Shown piece after piece: positions 1 through 9,166 of a stretch of 64,000 nucleotides of DNA. The translations under genes were made by a program, and so were the position numbers. Source of the stretch: Prevotella sp. (GTDB taxonomy: Bacteria > Bacteroidota > Bacteroidia > Bacteroidales > Bacteroidaceae); NCBI GenBank assembly GCA_022769825.1, contig JALEJI010000011.1:1-64000 (forward strand), given 5' to 3'. Each line of letters opens with the position of its first letter. The stretch's first letter is position 1. Under the pieces are notes generated by a model. The model saw nothing but the letters and a program-made list of their open reading frames with translations. It searched no databases and was not told the origin of the DNA.

Positions 1-1414
1 ATTTCTTCAATCTGAATGATGTCTCAATGCTTACAAGCTCAGCCGAGAAGGCCTTGTCGACCTGCATGCGTTTCTCCACTTGCGAGCATGAGTGGATAAC
101 CGTGGAATGGTCGCGGTTGCCAACAAGCTTGCCAATGCGGCTCGCGGGCATCTTGGTGTATTTCTGCGCGAGATACATCGACACTTGGCGCGCCACCACA
201 TAATCGCGCTTACGGCTCTTCGAGTTGATTTGCGTGGTGGTGACATTATAATGCTGGCAAACCTTCTCAAGGATATCGTCCACGGTAAGCGGGCGGTCGT
301 CAATCTTCACGGCGCGCTTCACCACTCGCTCTGCCAAGCGCATGTCGATGTTGCAATTGTAAACGATGGAATAGGCCATCAATGAGTTGATGACGCCTTG
401 CAAGTCGCGCACGCTGCCACTCGCTGTCTCGGCAATAAGCTCTATGACATCACGTGGAATCTTCAATCCGTCGCGCTTGATCTTGTTCTCAAGGATGTCC
501 ACGCAGAGCTTGCGATTGGGCTTCTCAAGTTCCGCAATAAGTCCGCAAGAGAAACGCGTGAGCAATCGGTCGGGCATGTCCTTGAGGTCTACCGGCGGAC
601 GGTCGGAGGCGAGTATGATGCGCTTGCCATTGCGGAAGAGGTTGTTGAATATGTGGAAGAAGGTGTTGAGCGTGCCTGTCTTTCCCATCCATTCCTGGAT
701 GTCGTCCACGATAAGCATGTCGATGGTCTGGTAGAATGCAATGAAAGAGTTTACCGAGTTTTGAAGCACGGCATTGCTATACTGCACCTGAAACAATCGC
801 GCCGAGATGTAAAGCACTCGCTTTTGCGGGTAGAGTTCCTTTGAGCGCATGCCTATGGCGTTGACGAGGTGCGTCTTTCCGCAACCCGACGGGCCATAGA
901 CGAACATCGGGTTAAACTGCATCGTGCCTGGATGTTCCGCGATAGACAATCCCACCGAGCGCGACAACTTGTTACTGTCGCCCTCTATATAATTAGAGAA
1001 TGTGAGATGCGGGTTCAGCTGTGGGTCCAGCGCCTGCGGTTGTGCCGCGTCGAGAGGCGTCGGGCTTTGGTTTGCCCTCTGCACCGGCTTTGGCTTCACG
1101 CCATTGGCAGGCTCCGACCAAACGGTCTCCGTGCCGCCCTTGTCCTTGCGCTCACGATCCACGACGACACGATAAGACAAATGAATCTTGGGACCGAAGC
1201 ACTCATAGAGCACCTTGGTAAGAAGGTCCACGAAGTTCTCCTCAAGATACTCGTAGACAAAGGGGCTTGGCACCTGAACAAGAATCATCCTTTGAGCCTC
1301 ATCGAAGTGCTCAAAGACGATTGGCTTGAACCACGTGTCATATATTTGCCCGGTTACATTCTGCTGAATGAGCTGCAAGGCTTTCTGCCACCGGGAATCA
1401 ATTTTTGCTGTCAT
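1..1414 (-). CDS. dnaA: Chromosomal replication initiator DnaA (3' end at window edge)
   Basis: Initiator ATPase that binds and melts the replication origin. The ORF track misses it because the stop lies outside the window. I read 471 codons from the ATG at 1414 (MTAKIDSRWQKAL). The chain carries an N-terminal domain I, a variable linker near residues 85-130, then the AAA+ domain with Walker A GPSGCGKTH and Walker B LIVDDIQ. It ends in the domain IV DNA-binding signature VGNRDHSTVIHS. The last residues read SFRLKK, and position 1 is a T on the coding strand, so the stop codon is probably the very next codon. It lies downstream of the MCE gene on the same strand but has its own promoter. No DnaA-box cluster is visible in the 205-bp upstream gap. 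Confidence 0.97.
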   Translation of the reverse strand, partial: MTAKIDSRWQKALQLIQQNVTGQIYDTWFKPIVFEHFDEAQRMILVQVPSPFVYEYLEENFVDLLTKVLYECFGPKIHLSYRVVVDRERKDKGGTETVWSEPANGVKPKPVQRANQSPTPLDAAQPQALDPQLNPHLTFSNYIEGDSNKLSRSVGLSIAEHPGTMQFNPMFVYGPSGCGKTHLVNAIGMRSKELYPQKRVLYISARLFQVQYSNAVLQNSVNSFIAFYQTIDMLIVDDIQEWMGKTGTLNTFFHIFNNLFRNGKRIILASDRPPVDLKDMPDRLLTRFSCGLIAELEKPNRKLCVDILENKIKRDGLKIPRDVIELIAETASGSVRDLQGVINSLMAYSIVYNCNIDMRLAERVVKRAVKIDDRPLTVDDILEKVCQHYNVTTTQINSKSRKRDYVVARQVSMYLAQKYTKMPASRIGKLVGNRDHSTVIHSCSQVEKRMQVDKAFSAELVSIETSFRLKK

Positions 1415-1475
1415 TTTGCTGTCTCAGAGATGTAGATTGTCTGCCATCGAAACGCCTCATTATCGAAACGCAAAT

Positions 1476-1507
1476 GCAAAGCTACACAAAAAATCAATAC
1501 GCTGCAA
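1476..1507 (-). promoter_or_regulatory. Predicted dnaA promoter (Bacteroidetes -33/-7)
   Basis: On the minus strand TTG is followed after 20 nt by TAGCTTTGC, matching the Bacteroidetes housekeeping form TTG-N19-21-TAnnTTTG. It lies about 62 bp upstream of the dnaA ATG. The rest of the gap 1415-1619 shows no other feature. Confidence 0.6.
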
Positions 1508-1619
1508 CCCCCCAATTCCATCATTCTCGCCAGTTACCGATTTATAACTTCTTATGAATTATGATATTAAGGGTTGCCAAAGCGTGCTTGTTAACGTAAT
1601 ATAAAATCTCGTGTGGGCT

Positions 1620-2543
1620 CTACTTGTCTTTCTTTCCGAACAAGGAGAAGTGGACATAACGTTTCGGGTGCGCCTTGAGGTCGATAAGCAATGAGTCGGC
1701 CGAGCGCATCGTGCCGTTCAGGTTGCGGTAAAGCTCCTGGTCGTTCATGAGGAGGCCCAGTGTCCCGTTAGGCGAATTGAGCTGCCTTGTCACGCTCTCC
1801 ACGTTGTCGAGAGTGCGATCCACCTTTGCCATGGTCGTCGCGATGTCGAGCTGCGCGAGACTTGCCGTGAGCTTGTCGGTATTGTTGAGTGTGGAGCCAG
1901 CCTTACCCATGGCGTAGTCGGCCTTGGCCAGCAGTCCTGGCACCTTGCTGTTTGCCTGTGCCACGAGGGTGTTGAGGCCCGCTGAAGTCACGGCGAGGTT
2001 TGCCGACATCGTTTCCATGTTGTGCAACGACGCCTTGATGGCCGGGTCGGCAAGCAGCATGTTCACGCTTGCCAAGATGCTGTCTATCTTTGGCAGCATG
2101 GCGGCGATGGTGGGCACGAGCTGTTGCACCGAGCCCATCAGTCCGGCGTTCATGTTGCCTTGTATGGTGTCGCCCGGCTCCACCCTTTCACGAGGGTTAT
2201 TGGCAAGCAGGATGTTCATATTGACATTGCCCATCATGTCGCTTTCTATCTCAGCCGTGGATCCCTTAGGCAAGCGCAAGTCGTTGTCTACCTGAAACTC
2301 CACGAGCACGTTGCCGCTCTTCTGATAGTTGTAGATTATCGATTTCACGTTGCCCACCTGATAGCCGTCGGCATAGATGGGGGTTGACGCCGAGAGACCA
2401 TTCACATCCTTAAACGAGGCGTAATACACGTTGTCAGTGGAGAACACTGGCATGCCTTTTAGGAAATGGAGCCCAAAGAAGAGCACCACAATACCCACGA
2501 TAGCCACTGTCGCGATCTTGACTTCTTTAGTAAAAAACTTCAT
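1620..2543 (-). CDS. MCE/MlaD family lipid-transport protein
   Basis: Substrate-binding component of an MCE-type transporter that moves phospholipids between the membranes. Of 307 residues, 5-25 (IATVAIVGIVVLFFGLHFL) form an N-terminal membrane anchor. The MCE domain covers about 35-115 (typical stretch VNGLSASTPIYADGYQVG), and a helical tail rich in Asn, Leu and Ala follows, as in MlaD-like tube formers. It starts 24 bp after the amidase gene on the same strand, an association I recall as common in Bacteroidetes. No permease or ATPase partner lies in the window. Family assignment is firm; the lipid substrate is inferred. Confidence 0.88.
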   Translation of the reverse strand: MKFFTKEVKIATVAIVGIVVLFFGLHFLKGMPVFSTDNVYYASFKDVNGLSASTPIYADGYQVGNVKSIIYNYQKSGNVLVEFQVDNDLRLPKGSTAEIESDMMGNVNMNILLANNPRERVEPGDTIQGNMNAGLMGSVQQLVPTIAAMLPKIDSILASVNMLLADPAIKASLHNMETMSANLAVTSAGLNTLVAQANSKVPGLLAKADYAMGKAGSTLNNTDKLTASLAQLDIATTMAKVDRTLDNVESVTRQLNSPNGTLGLLMNDQELYRNLNGTMRSADSLLIDLKAHPKRYVHFSLFGKKDK

Positions 2544-2567
2544 GTTTATCGTGTTATGTCGTTGTTG

Positions 2568-3848
2568 TTATTTCTTTTTCTTGCTTTCAAGAAACTCCCT
2601 TATGGCTCCGTTCACGTCTACCGCCTTGCCGTTTTTCATGGCGATAATGAAGCAATCGGGAAACTTGTCGAGAATGGTGCCGCGCAGCCTCTTTATCTCA
2701 TTGTAGTTGGTCGAGGCACCATAGGTGTATCTCAGCTTGTCGCCATCCGCGAAGTTCTCGCAACCTTTCAGTCCCTTGAAGAACGGGCTGCCATCGCTGA
2801 GCTTCTGCTTTCCTGCGAATATCTGTATCTTGAACACGGGCGCGTCCTTGTCGGCCTGGCGCGCGCGCGCTGTTTTTTTGGTTTCCTCTCGCGAAGCCGG
2901 CTGCCTCTGCGCTTGCGCGTTCTCGCGCTTGCGCTCCACGGTTTGCCTTGTCGTTCTCGTGGTGGCTTTCGCTGCCTTGTCGCCATCGTCGCTCGCGGCA
3001 ATGTTTGCAGACATGTATGCCGAGGAACCGTCGTCGCCATTGTCGTTGAACGGTATTTGCGTTCCCGTGAAGCCATAACGCTGCTTGTAAATCCGGAAGG
3101 CGTTGACAATGCCCCTCGTGTAAGCGTCAAGGGCGGCATCGGTATTCAAGTAGTTTTCCTCATCGGGCGTGGTGATAAAGCCAAGCTCCAGCAACACGGC
3201 AGGCATGGAGGTCAAGCGCAACACCGCGAGGTTGTTCTGGTGAGCGCCGCCATTTTCCCTTCCCGTGGCGCGGCAAACCTCCGTCTGCAGCATGCGCGAC
3301 AGCTCCACGCTGCGCTCACGGTTCTTGTCGGCTATGAGCTCGAACATGATGTCGCCCTCGGCAGAGTTCTGCAACCCCTTGTACCGGGTCTTGTAGTCTT
3401 TCTCCAGGAAAATCACCGAGTTCTCTCGTTTTGCCACCTCAAGGTTTTCCTTGAGCCCTTTCGTGCCAGTGCGCTCTCCCGTACCAAGCGTGTAGCTCTG
3501 GAACCCGTGGCTTATCCTTCCGCCGGCAAGGGCGTTGATGTGAACCGACATGAAGAGGTCGGCCTTGTTGCGGTTGGCTATGTCGGCACGCTCGTGCAGC
3601 GGTATGAAGACATCGGTGCGTCGGGTATAGACCACGCGCACGTTGTCAAAGTTCTTCTCTATGGCGCTGCCCAAGGCAAGGGCGTAGCGCAGCGTGAGGT
3701 TTTTCTCGTAAGATATCAATCCCTTCGCGCCACAGTCGTTGCCGCCGTGTCCGGCGTCGATCACGACCGTGAATTGTCTCGGTGCGGCGTTAAGCGTCAG
3801 CGAGACAAGGAACAGCAAACAAAGCGTGAAAAATGACTTGTGGAACAT
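2568..3848 (-). CDS. N-acetylmuramoyl-L-alanine amidase (Amidase_3) with C-terminal SPOR-like domain
   Basis: Zinc amidase that cleaves the amide bond between MurNAc and the stem peptide of peptidoglycan, used in cell separation. The 426-residue chain begins with a signal peptide (about 1-21, ending NAA). The Amidase_3 domain (about 24-250) shows VVIDAGHGG with the first zinc His, MSVHINA with a second His, and the catalytic-Glu segment VLLELGFIT. A Lys/Arg-rich linker with TTRTTRQT follows. A C-terminal domain of about 80 residues beginning VFKIQIFAG resembles SPOR-type peptidoglycan binding and fits a periplasmic septal role. It sits 12 bp downstream of the NrdJ-like ORF. Confidence 0.92.
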   Translation of the reverse strand: MFHKSFFTLCLLFLVSLTLNAAPRQFTVVIDAGHGGNDCGAKGLISYEKNLTLRYALALGSAIEKNFDNVRVVYTRRTDVFIPLHERADIANRNKADLFMSVHINALAGGRISHGFQSYTLGTGERTGTKGLKENLEVAKRENSVIFLEKDYKTRYKGLQNSAEGDIMFELIADKNRERSVELSRMLQTEVCRATGRENGGAHQNNLAVLRLTSMPAVLLELGFITTPDEENYLNTDAALDAYTRGIVNAFRIYKQRYGFTGTQIPFNDNGDDGSSAYMSANIAASDDGDKAAKATTRTTRQTVERKRENAQAQRQPASREETKKTARARQADKDAPVFKIQIFAGKQKLSDGSPFFKGLKGCENFADGDKLRYTYGASTNYNEIKRLRGTILDKFPDCFIIAMKNGKAVDVNGAIREFLESKKKK

Positions 3849-3860
3849 GATTCTCCTTGT

Positions 3861-4400
3861 CTATTCTGTCACGTATTTCTTCAATGCCCTCACCACGCCG
3901 TTCTTCCACGTGTTGATGTTGTCGTCGTTGAGCGACAACGAGCTAACGAGCTTCACCACATGGTCGATGGGCATTCCGTAACGCAACACCCCGGATATGA
4001 GCTTGGCATAGTTCCAATACTCTGGGTTGAACTTGCCCGACAGCCCCTCCACCGTGGTCTTGTAGCCACGCCGGTTTTCAAACTGGAAGTCGTAGCGATG
4101 AGTGCCGTCAGGGTTGGTCTGTCTGATTATCTTTCCTTTCACCACGGTCTTGGGCAGCACAATGCCCTCATCATCGTCTTGCAGACCCGTGAAAATCTCG
4201 TAAGGCCGACCGTCGAGAAGTCCCACGAAGGCCACCCATTTATCTTTATTGTTCTGAAAGCGCACGACGTCGCAGTCGAGCTCGTCGGGGCGATCCTCTA
4301 TCACCTGCTGACGCACGTAGTCGCCATTGGCCCAAACGGAACCATCCGACGATGTCGCCGACTGGGCCTTGATTTCCTTATCCGATTGTTGTAAATCCAT
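3861..4400 (-). CDS. Stand-alone C-terminal domain of adenosylcobalamin-dependent ribonucleotide reductase
   Basis: This 179-residue protein resembles the C-terminal part of class II (B12-dependent) ribonucleotide reductase: WVAFVGLLDGRPYEIFTG, YDFQFENRRGYKTTVEGL and SGVLRYGMPIDHVVKLV. The catalytic barrel that should precede it is absent, since the opposite-strand nitroreductase gene begins about 175 bp upstream. The zinc-ribbon tail usual for full NrdJ is also absent. I chose the ATG at 4400 (MDLQQSDKE); the track's 4460 start is TTG and overlaps the probable promoter. It may be a regulatory or nucleotide-binding remnant, or the small half of a split enzyme like NrdJb. The reading frame is intact, which argues for selection. 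The function is not known to me. Confidence 0.75.
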   Translation of the reverse strand: MDLQQSDKEIKAQSATSSDGSVWANGDYVRQQVIEDRPDELDCDVVRFQNNKDKWVAFVGLLDGRPYEIFTGLQDDDEGIVLPKTVVKGKIIRQTNPDGTHRYDFQFENRRGYKTTVEGLSGKFNPEYWNYAKLISGVLRYGMPIDHVVKLVSSLSLNDDNINTWKNGVVRALKKYVTE

Positions 4401-4456
4401 GAAACTTATACAAGCTTGTTTTTGTAATGTTCTCGTTCCGCACGAGTTATCAATGT

Positions 4457-4539
4457 GCAAAAATAACTTTTATTTTCCACATTCTATATAAAACTCGCTA
4501 AAAGAACCGTTTTTTTCAGATAATTTTCCATAACTTTGC
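4457..4539. promoter_or_regulatory. Divergent promoter region
   Basis: Two -7 elements face away from each other: TATTTTTGC on the minus strand (4457-4465) for the NrdJ-like gene and TAACTTTGC on the plus strand (4531-4539) for the nitroreductase gene. The -33 elements are weak in both cases. Confidence 0.5.
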
Positions 4540-4575
4540 ATAAATACGTTCAAAAGGGAACAGTAAAAAGGTAAT

Positions 4576-5316
4576 ATGGATAGTTTGAACAATCGTAAGA
4601 GCATAAGGAAATATTCAAGCCGTGAGGTGTCTTCACAATTATTGACAAGCCTGCTTAAAGACGCTGAGCGCACGCCAACCATGGGCAACCTCCAGCTATA
4701 TAGCGTTGTCGTGACGCGCGACGAGGAGATGAAGGCGAAGCTCGCCCCTGCCCATTTCAACCAGCCCATGGTGACAGGCGCGCCTGTGGTGCTCACTTTC
4801 TGCGCCGACTTCCGCCGCACCACCCTTTGGGCGGAAGACCGCAAGGCCGACCCAGGCTACGACAATTTCCTTAGTTTCATCAACGCCGCCACCGACACGC
4901 TGCTCTTCTGCCAGACCTTCTGCAATATCGCGGAGGAAAAGGGGTTGGGCACATGCTTCCTTGGCACTACGGTATATCTTCCACAACTCATCATCGACAC
5001 GCTTAAATTGCCAAGGCTCACCTTCCCCGTGGCGACCATCACGCTCGGCTGGCCCGATGAGGACCCTGCCCAAAGCGACCGTCTGCCCGTGGAGGCGATA
5101 ATGCATGAGGAGACCTACGACGACTACACTCCGGAGAGGATAGACAAGTTCTACTCCTATAAAGAGTCGTTGGCCGAGAACAAGCATTTCGTGGAAATAA
5201 ACCACAAGGAGACATTGGCGCAGGTTTTCACCGACCTGAGATATACCCGCAAGGACAACGAGGCCATGTCGGAAGGACTGATGAAGGCCCTTAGAAACCA
5301 AGGTTTTATAAAATAG
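4576..5316 (+). CDS. Nitroreductase family protein (NfsA/FRP-like)
   Basis: FMN-dependent NAD(P)H oxidoreductase of the nitroreductase fold, 246 residues. It opens with the family hallmark NNRKSIRKYSSREVS, where Arg and Ser residues contact FMN phosphate. It continues with RTPTMGNLQLYSVVV and the central AEEKGLGTCFLGT helix region. The C-terminal extension past residue 170 (YTPERIDKFYSYKE) is typical of the NfsA/FRP branch rather than the short branch. The physiological substrate cannot be read from sequence. The next gene starts 8 bp downstream, so the two are probably co-transcribed. Confidence 0.88.
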   Translation: MDSLNNRKSIRKYSSREVSSQLLTSLLKDAERTPTMGNLQLYSVVVTRDEEMKAKLAPAHFNQPMVTGAPVVLTFCADFRRTTLWAEDRKADPGYDNFLSFINAATDTLLFCQTFCNIAEEKGLGTCFLGTTVYLPQLIIDTLKLPRLTFPVATITLGWPDEDPAQSDRLPVEAIMHEETYDDYTPERIDKFYSYKESLAENKHFVEINHKETLAQVFTDLRYTRKDNEAMSEGLMKALRNQGFIK

Positions 5317-5324
5317 GCCACGAA

Positions 5325-6479
5325 ATGAGCTCACGTTCCGACATCCAAGTCGTCGAAGTGACGACAAGCAAGCAACGCAAGGCTTTCGTCGATTTCTTTT
5401 ACGACCTTTATCGCGACAGCCCATACGCCGTGCCATACCTCTACCTTGCCGAGAAGCTGACGCTGAAGCCCGGCTCCAACCCCGCGTTCGAGTTTTGCGA
5501 GGCTCAATGCTTCCTTGCCTATAACGACGGCAAGGTCGTGGGCCGTGTGGCAGCCATAATAAACCATCGCGCCAACGATTATTGGAAGCGCGAGATGGCG
5601 CGCTTCGGCTGGTTCGACTTCGTGGATGACCCCAAGGTCTCTGAAGCCCTCTTGCTCGCGGTGGAGAAATGGGGAAAAGGCAAGGGTATGACCGAGATTG
5701 CCGGACCTTTCGGCTTCGAGGACATGGATCGCGAGGGCATGCTGGTGGATGGCTTCGACGAGCTGTCAAGCATGTATGTCAACTACAACTACCCTTATTA
5801 CCCTAAGCACATGGACCGCCTCGGCTACAGGAAGGACAACGACTATGTGGAATATCGCATAAAGGTGCCGGAGGTGACGCCCGAGAAATTCGCCCGGACG
5901 GCAAAGCTCATCAAGACGCGCTATCACCTTGAGGAGCGCAAGTTCAGCCACCGCGAGATGACCAAGGGCGGCAGGGCGCGCGAGCTTTTCAACATTCTCA
6001 ACATCACTTACGGCAATCTGTACGGATACTCGCAACTCTCGACAGAGCAGATTGACACGATTACAAACAATTACATAAAACTCGCCGACCTCAACCTCGT
6101 GACCTGCGTGGTCGACACCGAGAAGGACGACAAGATGGTGGGCTTCGGCGTCTCCTTCCCTTCTTTCTCTGAGGCCCTGCGCCACACCCGCAACGGCCAT
6201 CTCCTGCCTTTCGGCTGGTGGCATCTGCTGAAGGTCATGAAATGGCACAAGACGCCTACGGTTGACCTGCTGCTCATCGGCGTGCTGCCAGAGTATCGCG
6301 TGAAAGGTGCCAACGCCATCATCTTCAACGACCTCATATCATGGTACCGGCGTTACGGTTTCAAGTACGCCGTGACAGGGCCGCAGATGGAGACCAACAA
6401 GGGCGTGCTCTCGCAATGGCAATACCTGGAATCGGAGGAGATAAGGCGGCATCGCATTTACGTGAAGGACATTAAATAA
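5325..6479 (+). CDS. GNAT-fold N-acyltransferase-like protein (YghO-like)
   Basis: 384-residue protein of the family annotated as GNAT-like and related to Escherichia coli YghO. The N-terminal half shows FFYDLYRDSPYAVPYL and the conserved GPFGFEDMDREGMLV, a hallmark of this family. The C-terminal half contains the acetyl-CoA-fold strand-helix VDLLLIGVLPEYRVKGANA. No transmembrane or secretion signal is seen, so it is likely cytoplasmic. The acceptor substrate is unknown. It lies between two nitroreductase genes (8 and 17 bp gaps), suggesting one operon. Confidence 0.78.
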   Translation: MSSRSDIQVVEVTTSKQRKAFVDFFYDLYRDSPYAVPYLYLAEKLTLKPGSNPAFEFCEAQCFLAYNDGKVVGRVAAIINHRANDYWKREMARFGWFDFVDDPKVSEALLLAVEKWGKGKGMTEIAGPFGFEDMDREGMLVDGFDELSSMYVNYNYPYYPKHMDRLGYRKDNDYVEYRIKVPEVTPEKFARTAKLIKTRYHLEERKFSHREMTKGGRARELFNILNITYGNLYGYSQLSTEQIDTITNNYIKLADLNLVTCVVDTEKDDKMVGFGVSFPSFSEALRHTRNGHLLPFGWWHLLKVMKWHKTPTVDLLLIGVLPEYRVKGANAIIFNDLISWYRRYGFKYAVTGPQMETNKGVLSQWQYLESEEIRRHRIYVKDIK

Positions 6480-6496
6480 ACTAACGCGATAAGACA

Positions 6497-7021
6497 ATGG
6501 AAAACGAAGTTTTAAAGGCTATCAAGGAGCGCCGAAGCATTCGCCGCTTCAAGAAGGAACAGGTCAGCGACGCGGAACTAAACACCGTGCTCGAGGCCGG
6601 CACGTGGGCTCCCACGGGCATGGGCACCCAAGACCCGTTTATCGTGGCCGTGCAAGACGAGCGGCAGAAGGCCATCCTGTCGGGAATCAACGCGGAGATA
6701 ATGGGCGCCAAGTCTGACCCTTTCTATGGCGCGCCAACGCAAGTGTATGTCTTCGCGCCTGCTGGCAACCCCAACAACGTGAAAGACGGCAGTCTCGTGC
6801 TCGGCTCCATGATGCTTGCCGCCCACTCCATCGGCCTCGGCTCTTGCTGGATAAACCGCGTCGACAAGATGGTCGACTACGATGAGGTGAAAGAGCTGAT
6901 GAAGTCGTGGCACCTGCCCGAGGGCCTCATGGGCGTGGGATCGCTAGCCTTGGGCTATCCCGACGGCGAGCCTCACGCGGCCAAGCCTCGCAAGGACGAC
7001 TACGCAAGGGTCATAAAATAA
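6497..7021 (+). CDS. Short nitroreductase family protein
   Basis: 174-residue nitroreductase of the compact type. FMN-binding RRSIRRFKKEQVSD is at the N-terminus, followed by AGTWAPTGMGTQDP and the C-terminal MGVGSLALGYPDGEP, which contacts FMN in the family. It belongs to a different branch from the gene at 4576. It ends 17 bp before the dnaG start on the same strand. The substrate is not predictable. Confidence 0.9.
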   Translation: MENEVLKAIKERRSIRRFKKEQVSDAELNTVLEAGTWAPTGMGTQDPFIVAVQDERQKAILSGINAEIMGAKSDPFYGAPTQVYVFAPAGNPNNVKDGSLVLGSMMLAAHSIGLGSCWINRVDKMVDYDEVKELMKSWHLPEGLMGVGSLALGYPDGEPHAAKPRKDDYARVIK

Positions 7022-7038
7022 AGCTACTCGAACAGGAA

Positions 7039-8985
7039 ATGATAGACAGGCAGACTGTTGAGAAAATCAAGGACGCGGCCAACATCGTGGATGTCGTGTC
7101 GGAGTTTGTCACGCTGAAGAAGTCGGGTGCCAACTACAAGGGCCTGTGCCCCTTCCACAACGAGAAGACCCCGTCGTTCTATGTCTCCCCAGCCCGAGGC
7201 ACCTGCCACTGCTTCGGCTGCGGCAAGGGCGGCAACGCCGTGACGTTTATCATGGAGCACGAGCAGCTCACCTATCCAGAGGCCCTAAGATGGCTCGCCA
7301 AGAAATATCACATAGAGATAAGGGAGCGCGAGCTGACCAACGAGGAAAAGGAAGAGCAGTCGAAGCGCGAGTCGATGTTCATCGTCAACGAATGGGCGGA
7401 ACACTATTTTGAGGATCTTCTCCACAACCATCCCGACGGCAAGGCCATAGGCTTGCAATACTTCCGCTCGCGCGGCTTCCGCGACGACATCATCAAGAAG
7501 TTCAACCTCGGCTACGACCTGCCCGACCGCTTTTTGCTTGCCACGGCTGCCAAGCAGAAAGGCTACAAGGAGGAGTTCTTGGTGTCAACCGGCCTGTGCT
7601 ATAAGACCGAGCGTAACGAGCTCATCGACCGCTATGCCGGCCGCGTGGTGTTTCCCTGGACAGGCGTGAGCGGCAAGGTGGTGGGCTTCACGGCGCGCGT
7701 GCTCGACAAGCGCACGAAGGGCGTGAACCAGAAATATGTCAACTCTCCCGACTCCGAGGTCTTCCACAAGGACCATGAGCTGTACGGAATATGGCAGGCC
7801 AAGCGAGCCATAGCCAAGGAAGACAGGGTGTTCATGGTTGAGGGTCAGGCCGACGTGATATCCATGCACCAGTGTGGCATCGAGAACGTGGTGGCCAACT
7901 CCGGCACAGCCTTGAGCCTGCACCAGATACACATGCTCCACCGCTTCACGGCCAACATCACGCTTATCTACGACGGCGACGCGGCTGGCATACAGGCGGC
8001 CCTGCGAGGCACCGATATGCTGCTTTCCGAGGGCATGAGCCTAAGGGTGCTGCTGCTGCCTGGAGGGCAAGACCCCGACGAGTTTGCGAGGAACCACACA
8101 GCCGAGGATTTCCGAAAGTATATCGACGACAACCAGGAAGACTTCATACAGTTCAAGACCTCGCTTCTGCTCAAGGGCGAGACTGACCCGAAGAAACGCG
8201 CCGACGGCATCAACTCCATCGTGGAGAGCATATCCATGATACAAGACCCCATCTTGCGCGACACTTATATCCATGACTGCTCACAACGCATAGGCATGGC
8301 GGAGGCCACGCTCATCAGCAGGATGAACACTTACATCAGGAGCAAGAGCCCATACGCCACGCCGCAGCCCAAGGCCGACGCGCAGAGCGCGGAGGAGCAC
8401 GTGGTCGACGACAAGGGCAAGGCATCGTCGCTCATCGTCAGGCTCATCGTGAAGCATGGCGAACACGTCATATATAATAATGTGGAAGACGACAATGGCG
8501 TTTGCCATAACCTCACGATAGCGCAGGTGGTGGAATACAGTCTGGCGCAAGACCACCTCAACTTCAGCAACGAGCTGTACAACCGCATATTGCACGAGGC
8601 GGCGGAGAAAAGCGCCGACGCTCAATGGAAGGCCGAGCCTTATTTCCTGCACCACGACGACATCGACATCTGCCGAGTGGCGACGGAGCTGTCGGCCGAC
8701 GACTACCACGTGACACAGCCGAAAGACGAGGAGGAAGCCATGAACGAGGAGGCACGGAAACAGCAAGAGACCAACAAGACTGACGCGCTCAGGGGGCAAA
8801 CAGAGCACTTGCTTCTCGACTTCCGCATGAGCTACGTGGAAAAGCACCTGAAGGAGCTACAGGCGCAAATGATGAAAGTGGCAGGCGACATGGACAAGCT
8901 GAAGAAGCTGATGGAAGAGTTCAAGGACATGCAGCAGATACGCAACCTGCTCGCCAAGAAGCTCGGCAACAACATCTTCATATAA
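7039..8985 (+). CDS. dnaG: DNA primase
   Basis: Synthesises RNA primers at the replication fork, working with DnaB helicase. Of 648 residues, the CHC2 zinc finger uses C37, H40, C58 and C61 (CPFH...CFGC). The catalytic core with TOPRIM motifs follows: VEGQADVISMHQ with the metal-binding Glu, then LIYDGDAAG. The C-terminal third is the divergent helicase-interaction region and ends in a charged coiled-coil segment. I start at the ATG in GAAATGATAGAC (7039), because the track's longer ORF only extends into the nitroreductase gene in another frame. The VEGQ form replaces the more common VEGY. Confidence 0.97.
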   Translation: MIDRQTVEKIKDAANIVDVVSEFVTLKKSGANYKGLCPFHNEKTPSFYVSPARGTCHCFGCGKGGNAVTFIMEHEQLTYPEALRWLAKKYHIEIRERELTNEEKEEQSKRESMFIVNEWAEHYFEDLLHNHPDGKAIGLQYFRSRGFRDDIIKKFNLGYDLPDRFLLATAAKQKGYKEEFLVSTGLCYKTERNELIDRYAGRVVFPWTGVSGKVVGFTARVLDKRTKGVNQKYVNSPDSEVFHKDHELYGIWQAKRAIAKEDRVFMVEGQADVISMHQCGIENVVANSGTALSLHQIHMLHRFTANITLIYDGDAAGIQAALRGTDMLLSEGMSLRVLLLPGGQDPDEFARNHTAEDFRKYIDDNQEDFIQFKTSLLLKGETDPKKRADGINSIVESISMIQDPILRDTYIHDCSQRIGMAEATLISRMNTYIRSKSPYATPQPKADAQSAEEHVVDDKGKASSLIVRLIVKHGEHVIYNNVEDDNGVCHNLTIAQVVEYSLAQDHLNFSNELYNRILHEAAEKSADAQWKAEPYFLHHDDIDICRVATELSADDYHVTQPKDEEEAMNEEARKQQETNKTDALRGQTEHLLLDFRMSYVEKHLKELQAQMMKVAGDMDKLKKLMEEFKDMQQIRNLLAKKLGNNIFI

Positions 8986-9084
8986 CCAATAAACTGATTG
9001 ATGACCTTTGCTCGCAAAGAAATCTCTATCTTTTGAGAACGGGATGTCTGAGTAAATAGAACTACTAAAAGTAGAGGCCTAAAA

Positions 9085-9133
9085 CCAAATCGATCATTTA
9101 AAAAGCTTTTCTTATTTTTTAATGTCGATTTGG
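9085..9133. terminator. Inverted repeat downstream of dnaG
   Basis: CCAAATCGA (9085-9093) and TCGATTTGG (9125-9133) form a 9-bp stem around an A/T-rich loop that includes CTTATTTTTT. A smaller CTACT-AAA-AGTAG hairpin lies just upstream. It may be a terminator for the plus-strand operon, although no U-tract follows the stem. Confidence 0.35.
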
Positions 9134-9166
9134 GTTAAATACCGGCAATAGCCACCCACGTTGAAA

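Noticed and set aside
1415-1619. Possible oriC next to dnaA
   Set aside because: No cluster of TTATNCACA boxes or clear unwinding element was seen; only a promoter is supported.
2466-3836. 456-residue plus-strand ORF opposite the amidase gene
   Set aside because: Antisense shadow; the amidase frame has a signal peptide and all catalytic motifs.
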